Assembly: GCF_003255815.1 (NCBI RefSeq) | Contig: NC_037669.1 | Coordinates: 127,978,086 to 128,042,085 of the forward strand | Length of the DNA stretch: 64,000 nt | Direction of reading: 5' to 3' | DNA from: Theropithecus gelada | Taxonomy: Eukaryota > Chordata > Mammalia > Primates > Cercopithecidae | Shown: positions 1 through 11,310 of the stretch, in pieces | Position numbering within the stretch: position 1 is the first letter of the stretch | How the letters are laid out: the number at the start of each line of letters is the position of its first letter | Notes under the pieces: generated by a model | What the model was told of the DNA's origin: nothing | Database searches by the model: none | What the model saw: only the letters and a program-made list of their open reading frames with translations | Program-made: the position numbers and the translations under genes

Positions 1-627
1 CCCATACTTATTTAAAACGTTGAGGATTATCAGAAGATGTTCAGCATCTCTCAGTGACTCTAAGTTGGAAAAAGAAAATCCAAAGGCTCTAAAAGCTTTT
101 ACAAAATTTAGAAGAGTAATTTGGAGTGACACGGATGAATTCACAAATAATATAAATATTAGAAACTTTTAGGAAAACATAATACCTTTTTATATAGAAA
201 TAGTTGTGGAATTAATACAACTTCATGTTTAAATATGGGATACATATTTCACTTCTTAATTTGCATAATTCACTCCTCTCACATAGAAAAAACAAACGTT
301 TCTATCAATAAAGTACACAATCCTTCATGAAATTGACATGTTCTATGTTTTTGCTTTCCCATTTGGAAAATCATATGCAAATATAATATATATTACAGAC
401 TTATGCAAGTTAAAGTGGAAATATAATTGTTCAGTAAACAAATTATCTAAGTGAATTTATAAAGAAAAAGGAACTTTACTTTCATGGCAGTCAAATCTCC
501 ATTGTAATCAGCCTACATAGGATAAATTTTGAAAGCTGTATCATAATTATACAAATGTACACAAATGTAAATAAATATAAGAATAATGTTAAATAATTTA
601 AGAATACAAAATGCTAGGTTATAATAT
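1..627. other. AT-rich sequence without recognisable features
   Basis: No repeat family, RNA gene or credible reading frame was recognised. Base composition is strongly AT-rich, as in the other non-repeat parts of the window. A diverged old repeat too degraded to see by eye cannot be excluded. Confidence 0.5.
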
Positions 628-955
628 AAGAATATGATAAGTAGCCGGGCGCGGTGGCTCAAGCCTGTAATCCCAGCACTTTGGGAGGCCGAGACGGGTG
701 GATCACGAGGTCAGGAGATCGAGACCATCCTGGATAACACGGTGAAACCACGTCTCGACTAAGAAATACTAGCCGGGCGAGGTGGCGGGCGCCTGTAGTC
801 CCAGCTACTCGGGAGGCTGAGGCCGGAGAATGGCGTTAACCCGGGAGGCGGAGCTTGCAGTGAACTGAGATCCGGTCACTGCACTCCAGCCTGGGCTACA
901 GAGCGAGACTCCGTCTCAAAAAAAAAAAAAAAAAAAAAAAAGAATATGATAAGTA
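628..955 (+). mobile_element. AluY, cercopithecid (YRa-like) type, with target-site duplication
   Basis: A full-length dimeric Alu (about 644-940, poly-A at 918-940) lies between direct repeats aagaatatgataagta (628-643) and agaatatgataagta (941-955), a clear target-site duplication. It carries ggctcaagcctg, ccgagacggg, actagccgggcgaggtggcggg and gagatccgg, variants I recognise from Old World monkey AluY copies. Low divergence, an intact tail and a near-perfect duplication indicate a fairly recent insertion by L1-supplied machinery. This is the best taxonomic marker in the window. Subfamily assignment is from memory of family variants, not alignment. Confidence 0.93.
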
Positions 956-1029
956 AAATTTGAGAGGAAACTACATGAGGAATAATATTTTTTAATGGTT
1001 TCAGTGAATATGAAGAATCATAGGAAATA

Positions 1030-1510
1030 GTAACATATCAGTCAGGATTCAATTAGGAGACCGAACTCACACAGTAATTTGAACAAAATACTTTTTAATT
1101 ATTATATAGTAGGTGATTGATTTTGAAAGAGTAAAGAGCACACAAGATAACACTCTGGATCTGAGGGAGAATATCCAAAAATATATAAACTTGAAGAAGT
1201 ATCTCCCTCAAGACCTGGAAAGAGAAGGTGTGGTTAAAACTCACAAGATGGAGGAGAAATTCACTGAGTTGTCAGATCATAACTGGTTCAAAGTCAGCTG
1301 GCCAAGATGGGCACACAAGAATCTACAGGCCGGGAATGACAAACTCAAAGCCTCTCATAGTGGAACCTACGGGTTTAGGATGGTAAGTAGGGAAGCTTAG
1401 CTGGATCTGGCAAGCTGAAGACATCCTGGTGAGTTCTGGTAGTCCAAGGCTGGTAAGTCAATTGTTGGGGCAACTCTGAGTCTTATTGAGAGTTCATCCA
1501 AGGAGATGAC
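1030..1510. repeat. Unassigned possible old interspersed repeat
   Basis: The block opening with tcaggattcaattaggaga is less AT-rich than its flanks and has the texture of a degraded interspersed repeat, but I could not place it in a family. It contains a 95-codon plus-strand frame (1113-1400) with no recognisable domain. The frame lacks promoter, splice or codon-bias support and is most likely chance. Confidence 0.3.
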
Positions 1511-3000
1511 ACTGAAACTCCTGGAGGTAAAGGCCACTGCTCATAGATACATAGAACAAGAAAGAAGAAAATAATTAAACACTGGAACCAGGGGGAAATA
1601 AAAGCCTTTCTTTCTTCTCTGTCCCTAGAATGTTCTCAACTGCCAACATTTAGCAACAGTTACAATAGAAAAATGCTTACAGAGTCTCCATTTCACAAAG
1701 TAGTCAATGAAGAGTGCATGGGATTGGAGCTTAGAATCAATAAATTGATAACTGGCACACACTCATCTTTCTTTACTTTAATTTGATTTGAAAAATTATG
1801 TTTAATAAATAAATTCAATTGATTTTTTTTGGAAATAAACTTTTAATACATCACTGAAAATAATTTAAATAATTATTATGTCCACACTTACATATGAGGA
1901 ATACAAATCTGTGTTGACTCTTAGTCTCACGGCACAAAGTTGATAGAGGAACATTTTAGTGTACTTTACATTTACAATCATTACAACAAAAAATATGAGC
2001 AGGTAATTTAGAAAATATTAATTTACTTATAAAAAATATGCAATACAGAGCATTCAAATTATAAACACACTGAGGTATAGTGGGAGAAGGCTAAAGAAAG
2101 GAAATCCTGGGCCCATATTATCAGGACTTCTCTGGGCCACTATCTGTTTACTGGGTTCCAAAAAAGCTAGAACCAGTTGGAGCTAAAGAGAACTTTTCTA
2201 TTATTTAGATACAAATAATTAACTAATAGATATCCACTAACACCTGCATATTCAAATTCCATCATCAATATTACAAACATACTGAACAACTGTTATCTGC
2301 CAGACACTATGTATTATAAAGTAGGAGAAAACATTAAAAATTTAAAATCTTTATTAGAGAGGAATAAGTAAATACAGATAAATCCCATGTCTATTAACTA
2401 AAAAACTAGTAGCATAAAGTTGTAAAATATAATCAAATTAATGCATAATTTTATGAAATGATAATGAAAATATCTTATATAACTCAATAAGGAGATGCTA
2501 AAATATACATTAAAAAATGGGAAATAATATCAAGACTTGCTCCTCCAGATAACAAGAACTATTATAAAAATACAGTAAGCAAGACACTGTAACTTGGCAT
2601 ATGAATAAAGTAATAGATACAATGAACATAACAAAGAACCCAGGAAAGACTCATATTTATTTTACTTGTGAATTTTCATATGACTTATTTTAGATTTCAG
2701 ATAATTGGGAAAAAATAAAATACTAAAATAAAGTGCCAGATCATTTGGTTATTTATATAGAAAACAAACAAGCAGTTGAAAATTCCAAAATATATATCTC
2801 AAACGGTCTGAGAACTAAAAAGTCAAAAATGTTTACATTTATAGACAAAATAATAGATGATCTTTATGCACTTGTGTTAGAAAAAACTTTGTTAAATACA
2901 GTAAATCAATCATGAAGCATTTATGAAAAAGTCGAAAAATTTGACCATTGTAGAAGAAATATTTTCATTCATCAAAAGCCATTATCTAAAATGTAAAATC
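1511..3000. other. AT-rich sequence without recognisable features
   Basis: About 1.5 kb with no confident element. A stretch near 2240-2330 (ctgaacaactgttatctgccagacactatg) faintly resembles the start of a MIR SINE, but the rest of the element is not visible and I do not call it. The short frames at 2733-2915 and 2923-3105 look accidental; the second runs into the Alu. Confidence 0.45.
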
Positions 3001-3001
3001 A

Positions 3002-3299
3002 GGCCTCCCGCAATACTCACACCTATAATCCCAGCACTTTGGAAGGCTAAAGTGGGTGGATCACCTGAGGTCAGGAGTTCCAGACTAGCCTGGCCAAAAT
3101 GGTGAAACCTCGTCTCTACTAAAAATACAAAAATTAGCTGGGCGTGCTGTTGGTGCGCACCTGTAATCCAAGCTACTTGGGAGGCTGAGGCACAGGAATC
3201 ACTTGAACCCGGGAGGCGGAGGTTGCAGTGAGCCGAGATGGTCCCACTGTGTTACAGCCTGGGGGACACAGTGAGACTGTGTTTTGGAAAAAAAAAAAA
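3002..3299 (+). mobile_element. AluS
   Basis: A dimeric Alu in plus orientation. Both monomers are present: left half with gtaatcccagcactttggaaggc and tcacctgaggtcaggagttcc, right half with gggaggctgaggcacagg and gcagtgagccgagatgg, then a short A-tail. The first bases are diverged. Many substitutions away from AluY suggest an older AluS copy. The flanks gtaaaatca and gtgaaatca may be the decayed target-site duplication. Confidence 0.9.
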
Positions 3300-3742
3300 G
3301 TGAAATCACAAGCCACAAACACCAAAAAAGTATCACCACACATATTTGTAAAGAGAGATTACTATCAAGATTATGTAAACAACTTATGTAAATTAATAAG
3401 AAAATATAAACAACTTAATAGAAATATTGATAAACATTTAGAAAGCAGGCCTTTACATAAAAGAAAATATAAATGGTCAGCACGTAGAGAAAAATACATT
3501 CACACATAACAGAAATTAGAAAAATGCAAGTAAAGCTGAAATTGGACAGGATTTGAAAGGTAACATATTGTCATAGACTGAAGATCTGAAAATAGTGTTG
3601 GTAAAATGGTTAAGTCAAATTAATTCTAACATATAATCTTGGTAGGATCACCTTCTAAATAATGTGGAATTATCCAGTAAATTTGAGTATTTTCATAATC
3701 TACAATTTATTAATTCTAATATATGTTAATCTCTAAAATATT
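3300..3742. other. AT-rich sequence without recognisable features
   Basis: No repeat or gene was recognised. The 93-codon frame at 3228-3509 begins inside the preceding Alu and its tail and shows no domain. Confidence 0.45.
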
Positions 3743-5150
3743 ATGAAGACAAGATTAGATATGGATGGGTACCTATGTGAGGGAAAACAAGGAGTCTTTG
3801 AGTCAACTTTAACCATCCCTGGAATTCCATCTCTCTCAGAAATGGACCTGCATGATATCCCTTCTGAACTCCATCATTGTCTGGGAACAGCCCAGGGGAA
3901 GTGTCGACTCCATGTAAACCCAGCGTGCGACTTCACAGAGCAGCTGCTTCGTCAAATATGTTTTCTGTCATTAGAGGTTTACAGGATATTTTAATGACCA
4001 CCAGGGTGTACAACTTATGCCACTCTTTCTCCATATTGGTTTGTGGTACAGCTTCTCCACGGTTTCTATGTGCCATTTTGCCTGAATAAGGTTAGTGGGG
4101 TGAACTAAGGCCCCCAACACTTCAGCTGATCTCTGCCCTGAAATGAGTACACATCTCCCCCAACCACTATCTAGTCTAAATTATCTTTAAGCTTTCATTT
4201 AGGCAGGTCTACACATGCTGTGTCCCAAATCTTCATTGTTCAAACCTTGATCCTTCTAACCTTCTCAGATCAGTTTGCTGTATATGTTCATTTACACTTA
4301 AAAAATGCATCAAAGGAACATTAGGAGGCACATAAGTGGATTACTTAGATTGCACATATATTTCTTCCTTTCACCGTTTTGTAAAAGCAGCTCTGTCTCC
4401 TCCTGCTGATTATACTCTGCGTTATGGGGATTCTTCTTTTCATCTGCCAGTAAAAAGTCCAAAATATTTTGGCAGCAGCTGCAACTGGTAAATCACTGAC
4501 ATCCTCACTTTGTTAGTGGGGAAAAGTGCAGGTGTCTTGGGGAGTAGTATTTCCAAATATACAGAGCCAATATTTGTGGGAATGGGAAGCACAAGTGCTC
4601 AGCTGAATCACTGGAAGTGATGGTAATTTGAGTCCTATTTTACCTCCAGGGTGAAAGTCCCATATGGCCTTTTGTTTGAGAATATAGCATCATATTGAGA
4701 TTTTTGTATAGTGCAGTACATAATCTGACTAGTAGATCCCATTGTTACGTGCTCATCTCACAAGGTCTTTTTGAAGTGGCGTCCCAAGTTGAAGAATACG
4801 CTATGGAGGATTTCTTACCTATGTATCAGATATTACACAAGCCTCCCAGAGTGAGAGCTGAGACCTTATTCATCTGCTTTAATAGTGCTTAAAGCATCAG
4901 ACGCAGTGCTTTAGTCAAGTCTACTACTCGGTTAAGCATGTGATCCTCTTGGTTAAGTCTGTGGACTTCTTCCCCCAGACCCACCAGTTTCTCCAGAAGG
5001 CAGACTGGTGAATAAATAGAAACATGGTAAGACTCACCACACTTGGTATTTTTTAAAACATATTTAAATTTAATTTTGCCTAATATTTTCTTATGATTAT
5101 TTTGGGGAAGAATAAAAAGAAGATGACCTTGTGTCATCAGATCAGGGAGT
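3743..5150. other. Unassigned ORF-rich block of higher GC
   Basis: This 1.4-kb stretch is compositionally unlike its AT-rich neighbours. It contains several moderate open frames on both strands (3743-3994 +, 3877-4089 +, 4695-4892 +, 4889-5137 -). None has a domain, signal peptide or start context I recognise. The 82-residue minus frame ends in a leucine-rich, possibly helical segment (LEKLVGLGEEVHRLNQEDHM). The overall look is of a decayed retroviral or other repeat internal region, but I could not match it to a named family. Unique sequence is the alternative. Confidence 0.35.
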
Positions 5151-5424
5151 ATACGCTATCAATATGACATGATTTATGATACTAATTTTGATTAATTAAT
5201 GATTATCGCATTGGGTAAGGTAGAGAAACTGCCAAGTTTCTCTACAGTAAACTTACTATTTTTCTATGTCCATACCCGTTTCATTGTAAATGAGTCGTAA
5301 GTCAAACCTATACTCAGTGGGAAGAAAATTGAACTCCATATCTTGGAAGGAGCAGTACCAAAGAATCTGCAGACATTTGTTACAAACATCGGAGTAATTA
5401 ATAAGTATTTTGAAGAAGTTTTCT

Positions 5425-5714
5425 TTTTTCATGAGATGGAGTCTCTCTCTGTCGCCCAGGCTGCACTTCAGTGGCGCAATCTCAGATCACTGCAATCTCT
5501 GCCTTCCGGGTTCATGCTATTCTCCTGCCTCAGCCTCCCAAGTAGCTGGGTTTACAGGCACGTGCCACCACACCCAGCTAATTGTTGTATTTTTAATAGA
5601 GATGGGATTTCACTATGTTGGTCAGGCTGGTCTCAAACTCCTGACTTCAGGTGGCCCGCCCAACTAGGCCTCACAAAGTGCTGTGTTTACAGGTGTAAGC
5701 CACAGCGCCAAGCC
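5425..5714 (-). mobile_element. AluS, minus strand
   Basis: The reverse complement of a full-length Alu: gagatggagtctctctctgtcgcccaggctg at the tail end through to the start near ggtgtaagccacagcgccaagcc. Diverged CpG positions suggest an AluS or older copy. The overlapping 137- and 85-codon plus frames (5343-5756, 5410-5667) are the usual antisense-Alu reading frames and are not genes. Confidence 0.92.
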
Positions 5715-5839
5715 GCAGATAATTTGAATCTACAAAAGTATTTTGTTTCTCCTTAAATTTTTGCATGTTAATTTTATCATTAAACTGTGGATGTACATGA
5801 AGCATTTATTACTGTGGTGTCACTGTGGTCAACCTTTGT

Positions 5840-6248
5840 CTTCTGCAAGACTTATGCTGAAATTTAATTGCCAATATAATGGAATAAAGGGGGGAACTTT
5901 AAGGGGTAATTAGACCATGAAAACTCCACCCACATGGGTGGGTTTAAAAATGTTAGAAAAAGGATTTCAGAATTATGTGCTCTCTCACTTTCTCTCCTTC
6001 CTCTCTGTCTCTGTCTCTCCGCCCTTCTGCTCTCTGTCATGGGAATCTCCAGGCTTTCTCCCACCCAGAGAACGTTATGTGCAAGACACCATCCTGGAGG
6101 AAGAGAATAGCCCCAGCAGACATTAAACCTCCTGGAGTCTTGGCCATAGAATTCCCAGCCTCCAGAACTGTAAGCCAATACATTTATGTTATTTTAAAAT
6201 CACCTAGTCTCAGTTACTTCATTATAGCAGCACAAACCAAACTAAGGC
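5840..6248 (+). mobile_element. MaLR (MST-type) solo LTR
   Basis: The typical order of a mammalian MaLR LTR is visible: atgctgaaatttaattgcc, a gggg-containing segment with ggtaattagaccatga, a pyrimidine-rich stretch of ctctctc motifs, attcccagcctccagaactgtaagcc, and the 3' end tatagcagcacaaacc followed by aactaaggca. No internal region is attached, so it is a solo LTR. Its first bases are degraded, so the 5' edge is approximate. These are nonautonomous ERV-L relatives with no coding capacity. Confidence 0.8.
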
Positions 6249-6330
6249 AGGTATTAATAGGGATTTTCTATTTCCCACATTATTTTTACCTTCACTATTT
6301 GAAATTCTTTAAGTAATGTTTACTTATCTC

Positions 6331-6380
6331 TAATATATTTATTTATTTATTTATTATATAATATTTTATTTTTTTTTTAT
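6331..6380 (+). repeat. (TATT)n / T-rich simple repeat
   Basis: tatttatttatttatt followed by AT and a T run. A short microsatellite between two MaLR LTRs. Confidence 0.75.
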
Positions 6381-6384
6381 TACT

Positions 6385-6870
6385 GCATGGTGGCAAACCA
6401 CTACAAATTTAGCAGCTGAAAACAGCATACTTAATACCTCAGAGCTCTGAAGGTCAGGAGTCTGGCAAGTTGCAGCTAGGTTTTCCAGTCAGAGGACCAC
6501 AAGAGTGAAATCAGAGTGTTAGCCAGGCTGAATTTTCTTTTAGAGACATTAAAAAAAAAAGTTCACCTCCAAATTAATTCATCTTTTTAACAGAATCTAG
6601 CTCCATGTGGTTGTAGAGTGAGGGTCCCTTTCTATTTGCTGGCTACCAAATGGAAGTTATTCTCGTCTGCCAGTGACCAGTCTCAGATTCCATTGATGTT
6701 GCCCCCAGTAAGCAATTCACTGCACCAATATGTTCTTTCATTTGAGTCAGATGGAAGAAGTCTCTCAGACTTCTTGTCAGTGGCAAGTGGTTGAGAACTC
6801 TGCTTTTAAAGGGCTTATGTGATAAGGTCAGCCTCAAACACATTGATCAGCCAAATGTATGCTTTTGTAT
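6385..6870 (-). mobile_element. MLT1-type MaLR LTR, minus strand
   Basis: Read on the minus strand the block ends with the MLT1 pattern: a gacctt-containing segment, the cagagctctgaggt region, gctgttttcagctgctaaatttgtagtggttt and ccaccatgcagtaa. Upstream it has ggctgaccttatcacataagcccttt. Divergence is high, so boundaries are approximate and the exact subfamily is not assigned. The 66-codon minus frame at 6643-6843 lies within it and is incidental. Confidence 0.7.
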
Positions 6871-7004
6871 TTGTTTTTTAAGATTGTATATATCGAGATG
6901 TACTCTTTGTCCTATAAAGTTTCATGAGTAAAAAAGTATGGCATTATATGTTCACTATTAAAGTATTATTCAGAATAGTTCTGCTGCCCTAACAAATTGC
7001 CTTT

Positions 7005-7599
7005 ACATTACCACTTAAATTCTCAGTTCCCACTGACAGCTGCAACCAATGATTTGTTTACTTTTACTGTCTCTGGAGTGTGCTGTTTTCCAAAGTGTGA
7101 TATTAGTTGAGTCATATCTGGTCTTTTAAGGCTGGCTTCTTTCATTTAACATATGCCTTGAAGATTTATCTACATCTTTACATGTCTTAAGAACTCATTC
7201 TTTTCTATTACTGAATAGTAATCCATTGTATGACTATGTAACCAGTTACCTAATAAAGGACATTTTTGTTGTTTCCAATTTTGATAATGATGCATAAAAC
7301 TCCAGTACACATTTGTGTGCTGTGTTTTGTTTTTGTGTCAAGATAGTTTTTTGGATCAGTTGTGTAAATACTTTTGAGTATGATTGTTTTGTCATATTAA
7401 GACTATGTTTAATTCGGTGAGAAATTGCCAAATATTCTTCCAAAGACTATCAAATAATTTAACCACGGTAATTACCCACACGCAATAAATAAAAGTTCCT
7501 CTTCCACATTGTTCAGATTTTTTTATTTTAGCCATTCAAGTAAAAGTGCAGTGGTATTTCATTGCTGTTTCACTTTGCATTTTCCTAATGACAAGGGAT
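7005..7599 (-). mobile_element. L1M, minus strand, 3' portion
   Basis: Antisense LINE-1 3' sequence of an old mammalian type: ggcttctttcatttaacatatgc, actgaatagtaatccattgtatgactatg, ctaataaaggacatttttgttgtttcc and tttcactttgcattttcctaatgac match the usual order of L1 ORF2 end and 3' UTR read backwards. The element continues beyond the MaLR LTR at 7600-7966 and, with further interruptions, to about 12.1 kb, so this is one long L1M carrying several later insertions. Confidence 0.85.
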
Positions 7600-7966
7600 G
7601 TTCTGGACTAAGTATTTTTGTCCTCCCAAAATGCATGTATGGAAACCCTAACCTCCAGTGTGATGGCATTTGGAAATGTAGCCTTTAGGAGGTAATTAGT
7701 ATTAGACAAGGTCATGAGGGTGAGACCCTAATGATGGGATTATGTCCTTCTAAGAAGAAACACCAGAAAGCTTGCTAGCTCTCTCTTCCACTATGTCAGA
7801 ACATAGTGAGAAGGCAGCTGTCTGCAAGCCAGGAAGAGAGTCCTCAGCAGAAAACTGGCAATCACCTTGATCTCGTATTTCACAGCCTCCAGAAGGGTGA
7901 GAAATAAATTTCTGTTTTTCAGGCCACCCAGTCCATAGTATTTTGTTATAGCAGCCTTTGTTGACA
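7600..7966 (+). mobile_element. MLT1-type MaLR LTR inserted in L1M
   Basis: The LTR opens with a decayed ttctggactaagtatttttgtcctcccaaaatgcatgtatggaaaccctaacc. It continues with tggaaatgtagcctttaggaggtaatta and gggattatgtccttctaag, and ends cacagcctccagaagggtgagaaataaatttctg ... tttgttatagcagcc. L1M sequence resumes on the far side, so the LTR landed inside an already present L1. Confidence 0.8.
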
Positions 7967-10135
7967 AAGACAGATGTTGACTATCTTTTTAGATGCTTAT
8001 ATTTCCCTTGTTGATCTTTTTCAGTGAGTTATCTGCTTATATTATTGGCTAAAATTTTAATTTTAATTGAGTTAATTTCTTACTTTTGAGTCTGAAGGGT
8101 TTTGTGTGTATAATTTGGATATAATTCCTTCTCAGGTACATGTTTTGCACTTAATTTCTGTCATTTTGTGGCTTGACTTTATTCCACTAGTGTCTTTCAC
8201 AAAACAGATTTAGTTTTAATGAAGTCCAACTTATCAATTATTTCTTTCATTGGCTGTACTTTTGATGTTGAATCTAAACACTCATCACCAAACCCAAGGT
8301 CATACAGATTTTCTCCTTTGTTTTATTCTGGATTTGTTATAGTGTTAAAATTTAGAAGTAATATGTGAGCATTTTGAGTAAACTTGTATAAAATATGAGG
8401 CTGTTTAGAGGTTCACATTTTTTACATATGGGCTTTCAAATATTTCAGGACATTTTATTAAAAAGAATATTTCTTTTGAATTGAATTGCCATCTCACCAT
8501 GGTCAAAAATTAGTTTACTATATTTGTGTGCATCTCTTCCTGTGCTTTCTATTCTGTTCCCTTCATCTGTAAGTTTATTCTTTGCCAATACAGTACTTTA
8601 ATTACTTTAGATTTATAGTAATTCTACTATTTAGGTAGTACGAATCCTCCAATTCTCTAACTCTGTTCTTCTCTCTCTCTCTCTCTTTTTTTTTCGTAGA
8701 TATATTCCAGCTACTCAAGTTTTTTTTTGTTCCATTTTATATTAACATTAAATCTGTTTATGAATATCTGCAACTAGTGGCTGAGATTTTTGACTGACAT
8801 GACCTTGAGTTTATAGTTTCAATTGGAAAAAATTTATATCTTAAAATTTATTCTTCCAATGCAATAAAATGCATATAATTTAAATAGATCTTTTGTTTCT
8901 TTAATCAGAATTTTACAGTTTTCCATATGTAGATTCTATACATATTTTGTTAAATTTAAACCTAAAGATTTCATTGTGGTGGTGGTGTTGCTATGTAAAT
9001 GTAATTCTTCTTAGACGTAAAACCACATTAATGCAGGTATATAAGAAAACTATTTTTCTATATTCACCTTATATCATTCTCTCTTGTGAAACTTATTCTC
9101 AGTTTAGAGAAATTTCAGGTAATTATTTGAGGATTTCTACATAAACAATTGTATTATTCAGAAATAAGATAAATAATGAGTTTTGTTTCTTGCTTTTTAA
9201 TATGTACACATTTTTGTTCTTTTTTTCTTGTCTAATTTTAGCAGCTGAAACTTTCAATAGGAAGTTGAATAGTTGTGATAAGATAGGACATCCTAGCCTT
9301 GTTCATTTTTGTTTGTTTTCATTTTTTTCCATTATATACATATATGTAATATGTATATTATATATATAATATGTACATACCATGTTTAATACCACACATA
9401 CACATGCACATATATCTCTGTGTGTATGTGTGTTGTGAAACACTATTTTCATATACAAATATATAACAAAATTATTGTTACAGTCAAAGGAATTAACACA
9501 TCCATCTCCTCACATAGGTACCTGTATATATGTGTATGTATGTGTGTATGTTAATAGCATTTGAAAACTATTTTCTTAGCATTGTTTTTGATCTTAAGAG
9601 AAAATCATTGTGTCTCACTATTAAGTGTAATATTAACTGTAGGCTTTTTGTAGATATGCTTTATCAAATTGAGGAAATTTCCTGTAATAGTTTGCTGAGA
9701 ATTTGTAACATTTACGGCTGTTTGATATTGATAACAGTTTTATTTGTATCATTTTATATTACCATTTTTCTTTTTGAGCTTGTTGATACAGTAGATTATA
9801 AGGATTAATTTTCAAATGTAGAATGAGATTTCCTTAGAAGTAATAAATACCATGTGGCTATGGTATATAATTCTCTTTAAATATTGTTAAATATGCTTTG
9901 TGTCTGTATTCATGAGAGATATTCAGCTGGCAGTTTTGGTTTCTTGAGATGACAGTATTTGATTTTGGTATTAGGGGAATCCTGACCTCATAGAATGAAT
10001 TAGGAAGTGATCATTCTGGTTCTACTTTTAGGTAGAGATTATTGAAAATTACTGTTACTTCTACTTTAATTCACTAGTGAAACCATCTTAACTTAGTGCT
10101 TTCTATTTAAGGTTGATTCAATTTGTTTATCTATC
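7967..10135 (-). mobile_element. L1M, minus strand, ORF2 region
   Basis: Continuation of the L1M read antisense through ORF2: tttgtggcttgactttattcc, ttcaggacattttatt, tttgccaatacagtactttaattac, cctagccttgttcatttttg, ggggaatcctgacctcatagaatgaattaggaagtg, and aattcactagtgaaaccatctt are in the order of the reverse complement of L1 ORF2. Frames are broken throughout. A (CT)n at 8672-8687 and an AT-rich stretch at 9336-9396 lie within it. Confidence 0.85.
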
Positions 10136-10336
10136 TAGAGACAAGGTCTTGCTCTATCATCAAGGCTGTAGTGCAGCGGCATAAACATAGTTCACTGCAG
10201 CCTTAAAATTCTGGGCTTAAGCAATTCTCCTGCCTTAGCTTTCCAGTAGCTAGAGCTATAGGCACATACCAGTATGCTGGGCTAATTTCTAAATTTTTTT
10301 ATAGAGATAGGGTCTCACTATGTTGCTTATGCTGGA
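10136..10336 (-). mobile_element. AluJ fragment, minus strand
   Basis: Antisense Alu with the old-type features agagacaaggtcttgctctatc, cataaacatagttcactgcagcc, tgggcttaagcaattctcctgcc and tagagatagggtctcactatgttgc. It breaks off about two thirds of the way to the element's 5' end, directly beside the AT/TG microsatellite. AluJo is the best fit. Confidence 0.82.
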
Positions 10337-10430
10337 AATCATATATATATGTAATATATGTATATATTACGTATCATGTACATATTATACATACATATAT
10401 ATGAGTGTGTGTGTGAGAGAGATTAAATGG
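10337..10430 (+). repeat. Compound AT / TG / GA microsatellite
   Basis: Tracts of atatatat and tatgtatata are followed by gagtgtgtgtgtgagagaga. It lies at the truncation point of the AluJ fragment, so it may have grown from an A-rich or AT-rich junction. Confidence 0.75.
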
Positions 10431-10448
10431 TATTTTTCTTCTCCCTTC

Positions 10449-10678
10449 TTTTTTTTTTTTTCTTTGAGGTGGACTTTCACTCTTGTTGCCCAGGCTGGAG
10501 TGCAATGGCGTGATCTCTGCACACCACAGCCTCCCCCTCCCTGAATCAAGCAACTCTCCTGTCTCAGCCTCCCAAGTAGCTGGGATTACAGGCATGCATC
10601 ACCACACCTGGCTAATTTTTTTTTTCATTTGATAGGTTTACTTATTTATTTTGAAGATTCTTATTTCTTTTTACTATC

Positions 10679-10710
<32 letters not shown>

Positions 10711-11248
10711 TTTAAGTTCTAGGGTGCAACGTGCAGGTTTGTTACATATGTATATTAGTGCCATGTTGGTGTGCTACACCCATCAACTCATCATTTACAT
10801 CAGATACGACACCCAATGCCATCCCTCCCCCCTTCCCCCTCCCCATAATAGGCCCCAGTGTGTGATGTTCCCCTTCCAGAGTCCAAGTGATCTCATTGTT
10901 CAATTCCCACCTATGAGTGAGAACATGCAGTGTTTGATTTTCCGTTCTTGCGATAGTTTGCTGAGAATGATGGTTTCCAGCTGCATCCATGTCCCTACAA
11001 AGGACACAAACTCATCCTTTTTTTATGGTTGCATAGTATTCGTGTATACGTGCCACATTTTCTTAATCCAGTCTGTCACTGATGGACATTCGGGTTGATT
11101 CCAAGTCTTTGCTTAATTTTTGTATTTTTAGTAGAGACAGGTTTCTCCATGTTGGTCAATCTGGTCCTGAACTCCTGATCTCAGGTGATCTGCCCAACTC
11201 AATCTCTCAAGGTGCTGGGATTACAGGCATGAGTCACCGCACCTGGTC
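10449..11248 (-). mobile_element. AluS, minus strand, split by an L1
   Basis: The tail-proximal half is at 10449-10620 and the remaining half at 11114-11248. The Alu breaks at ggctaattttt and resumes with ttaatttttgtatttttagtagagac, which are consecutive in the antisense Alu. The intervening bases are an L1 3' end. This fixes the order of insertion: Alu first, L1 later. Confidence 0.88.
10613..11121 (-). mobile_element. 5'-truncated primate L1, with possible 3' transduction
   Basis: L1 3' UTR and ORF2 end read antisense: a 28-base T run (10679-10706), then cactttaagttctagggtgcaacgtgcaggtttgttacat, through to gattccaagtctttgct at 11113. Flanks taattttt (10613-10620) and taattttt (11114-11121) form a short target-site duplication. 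Between the left flank and the long T run is a 5-base T run followed by about 53 bp of non-L1 sequence (10626-10678). In element orientation that is poly-A, extra sequence, second poly-A, the layout of an L1 3' transduction. Confidence 0.85.
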
Positions 11249-11310
11249 TTTTCTCCGTTCTTTTAACTTATCTATGTGTTGATATTTTAAATGGATTTGT
11301 TGATACCGGG
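11249..11310 (-). mobile_element. L1M, minus strand (continuation)
   Basis: A short stretch of antisense L1 (ttaacttatctatgtgttgatattttaaatgga) continues the interrupted L1M between the Alu and the LTR. Confidence 0.6.
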
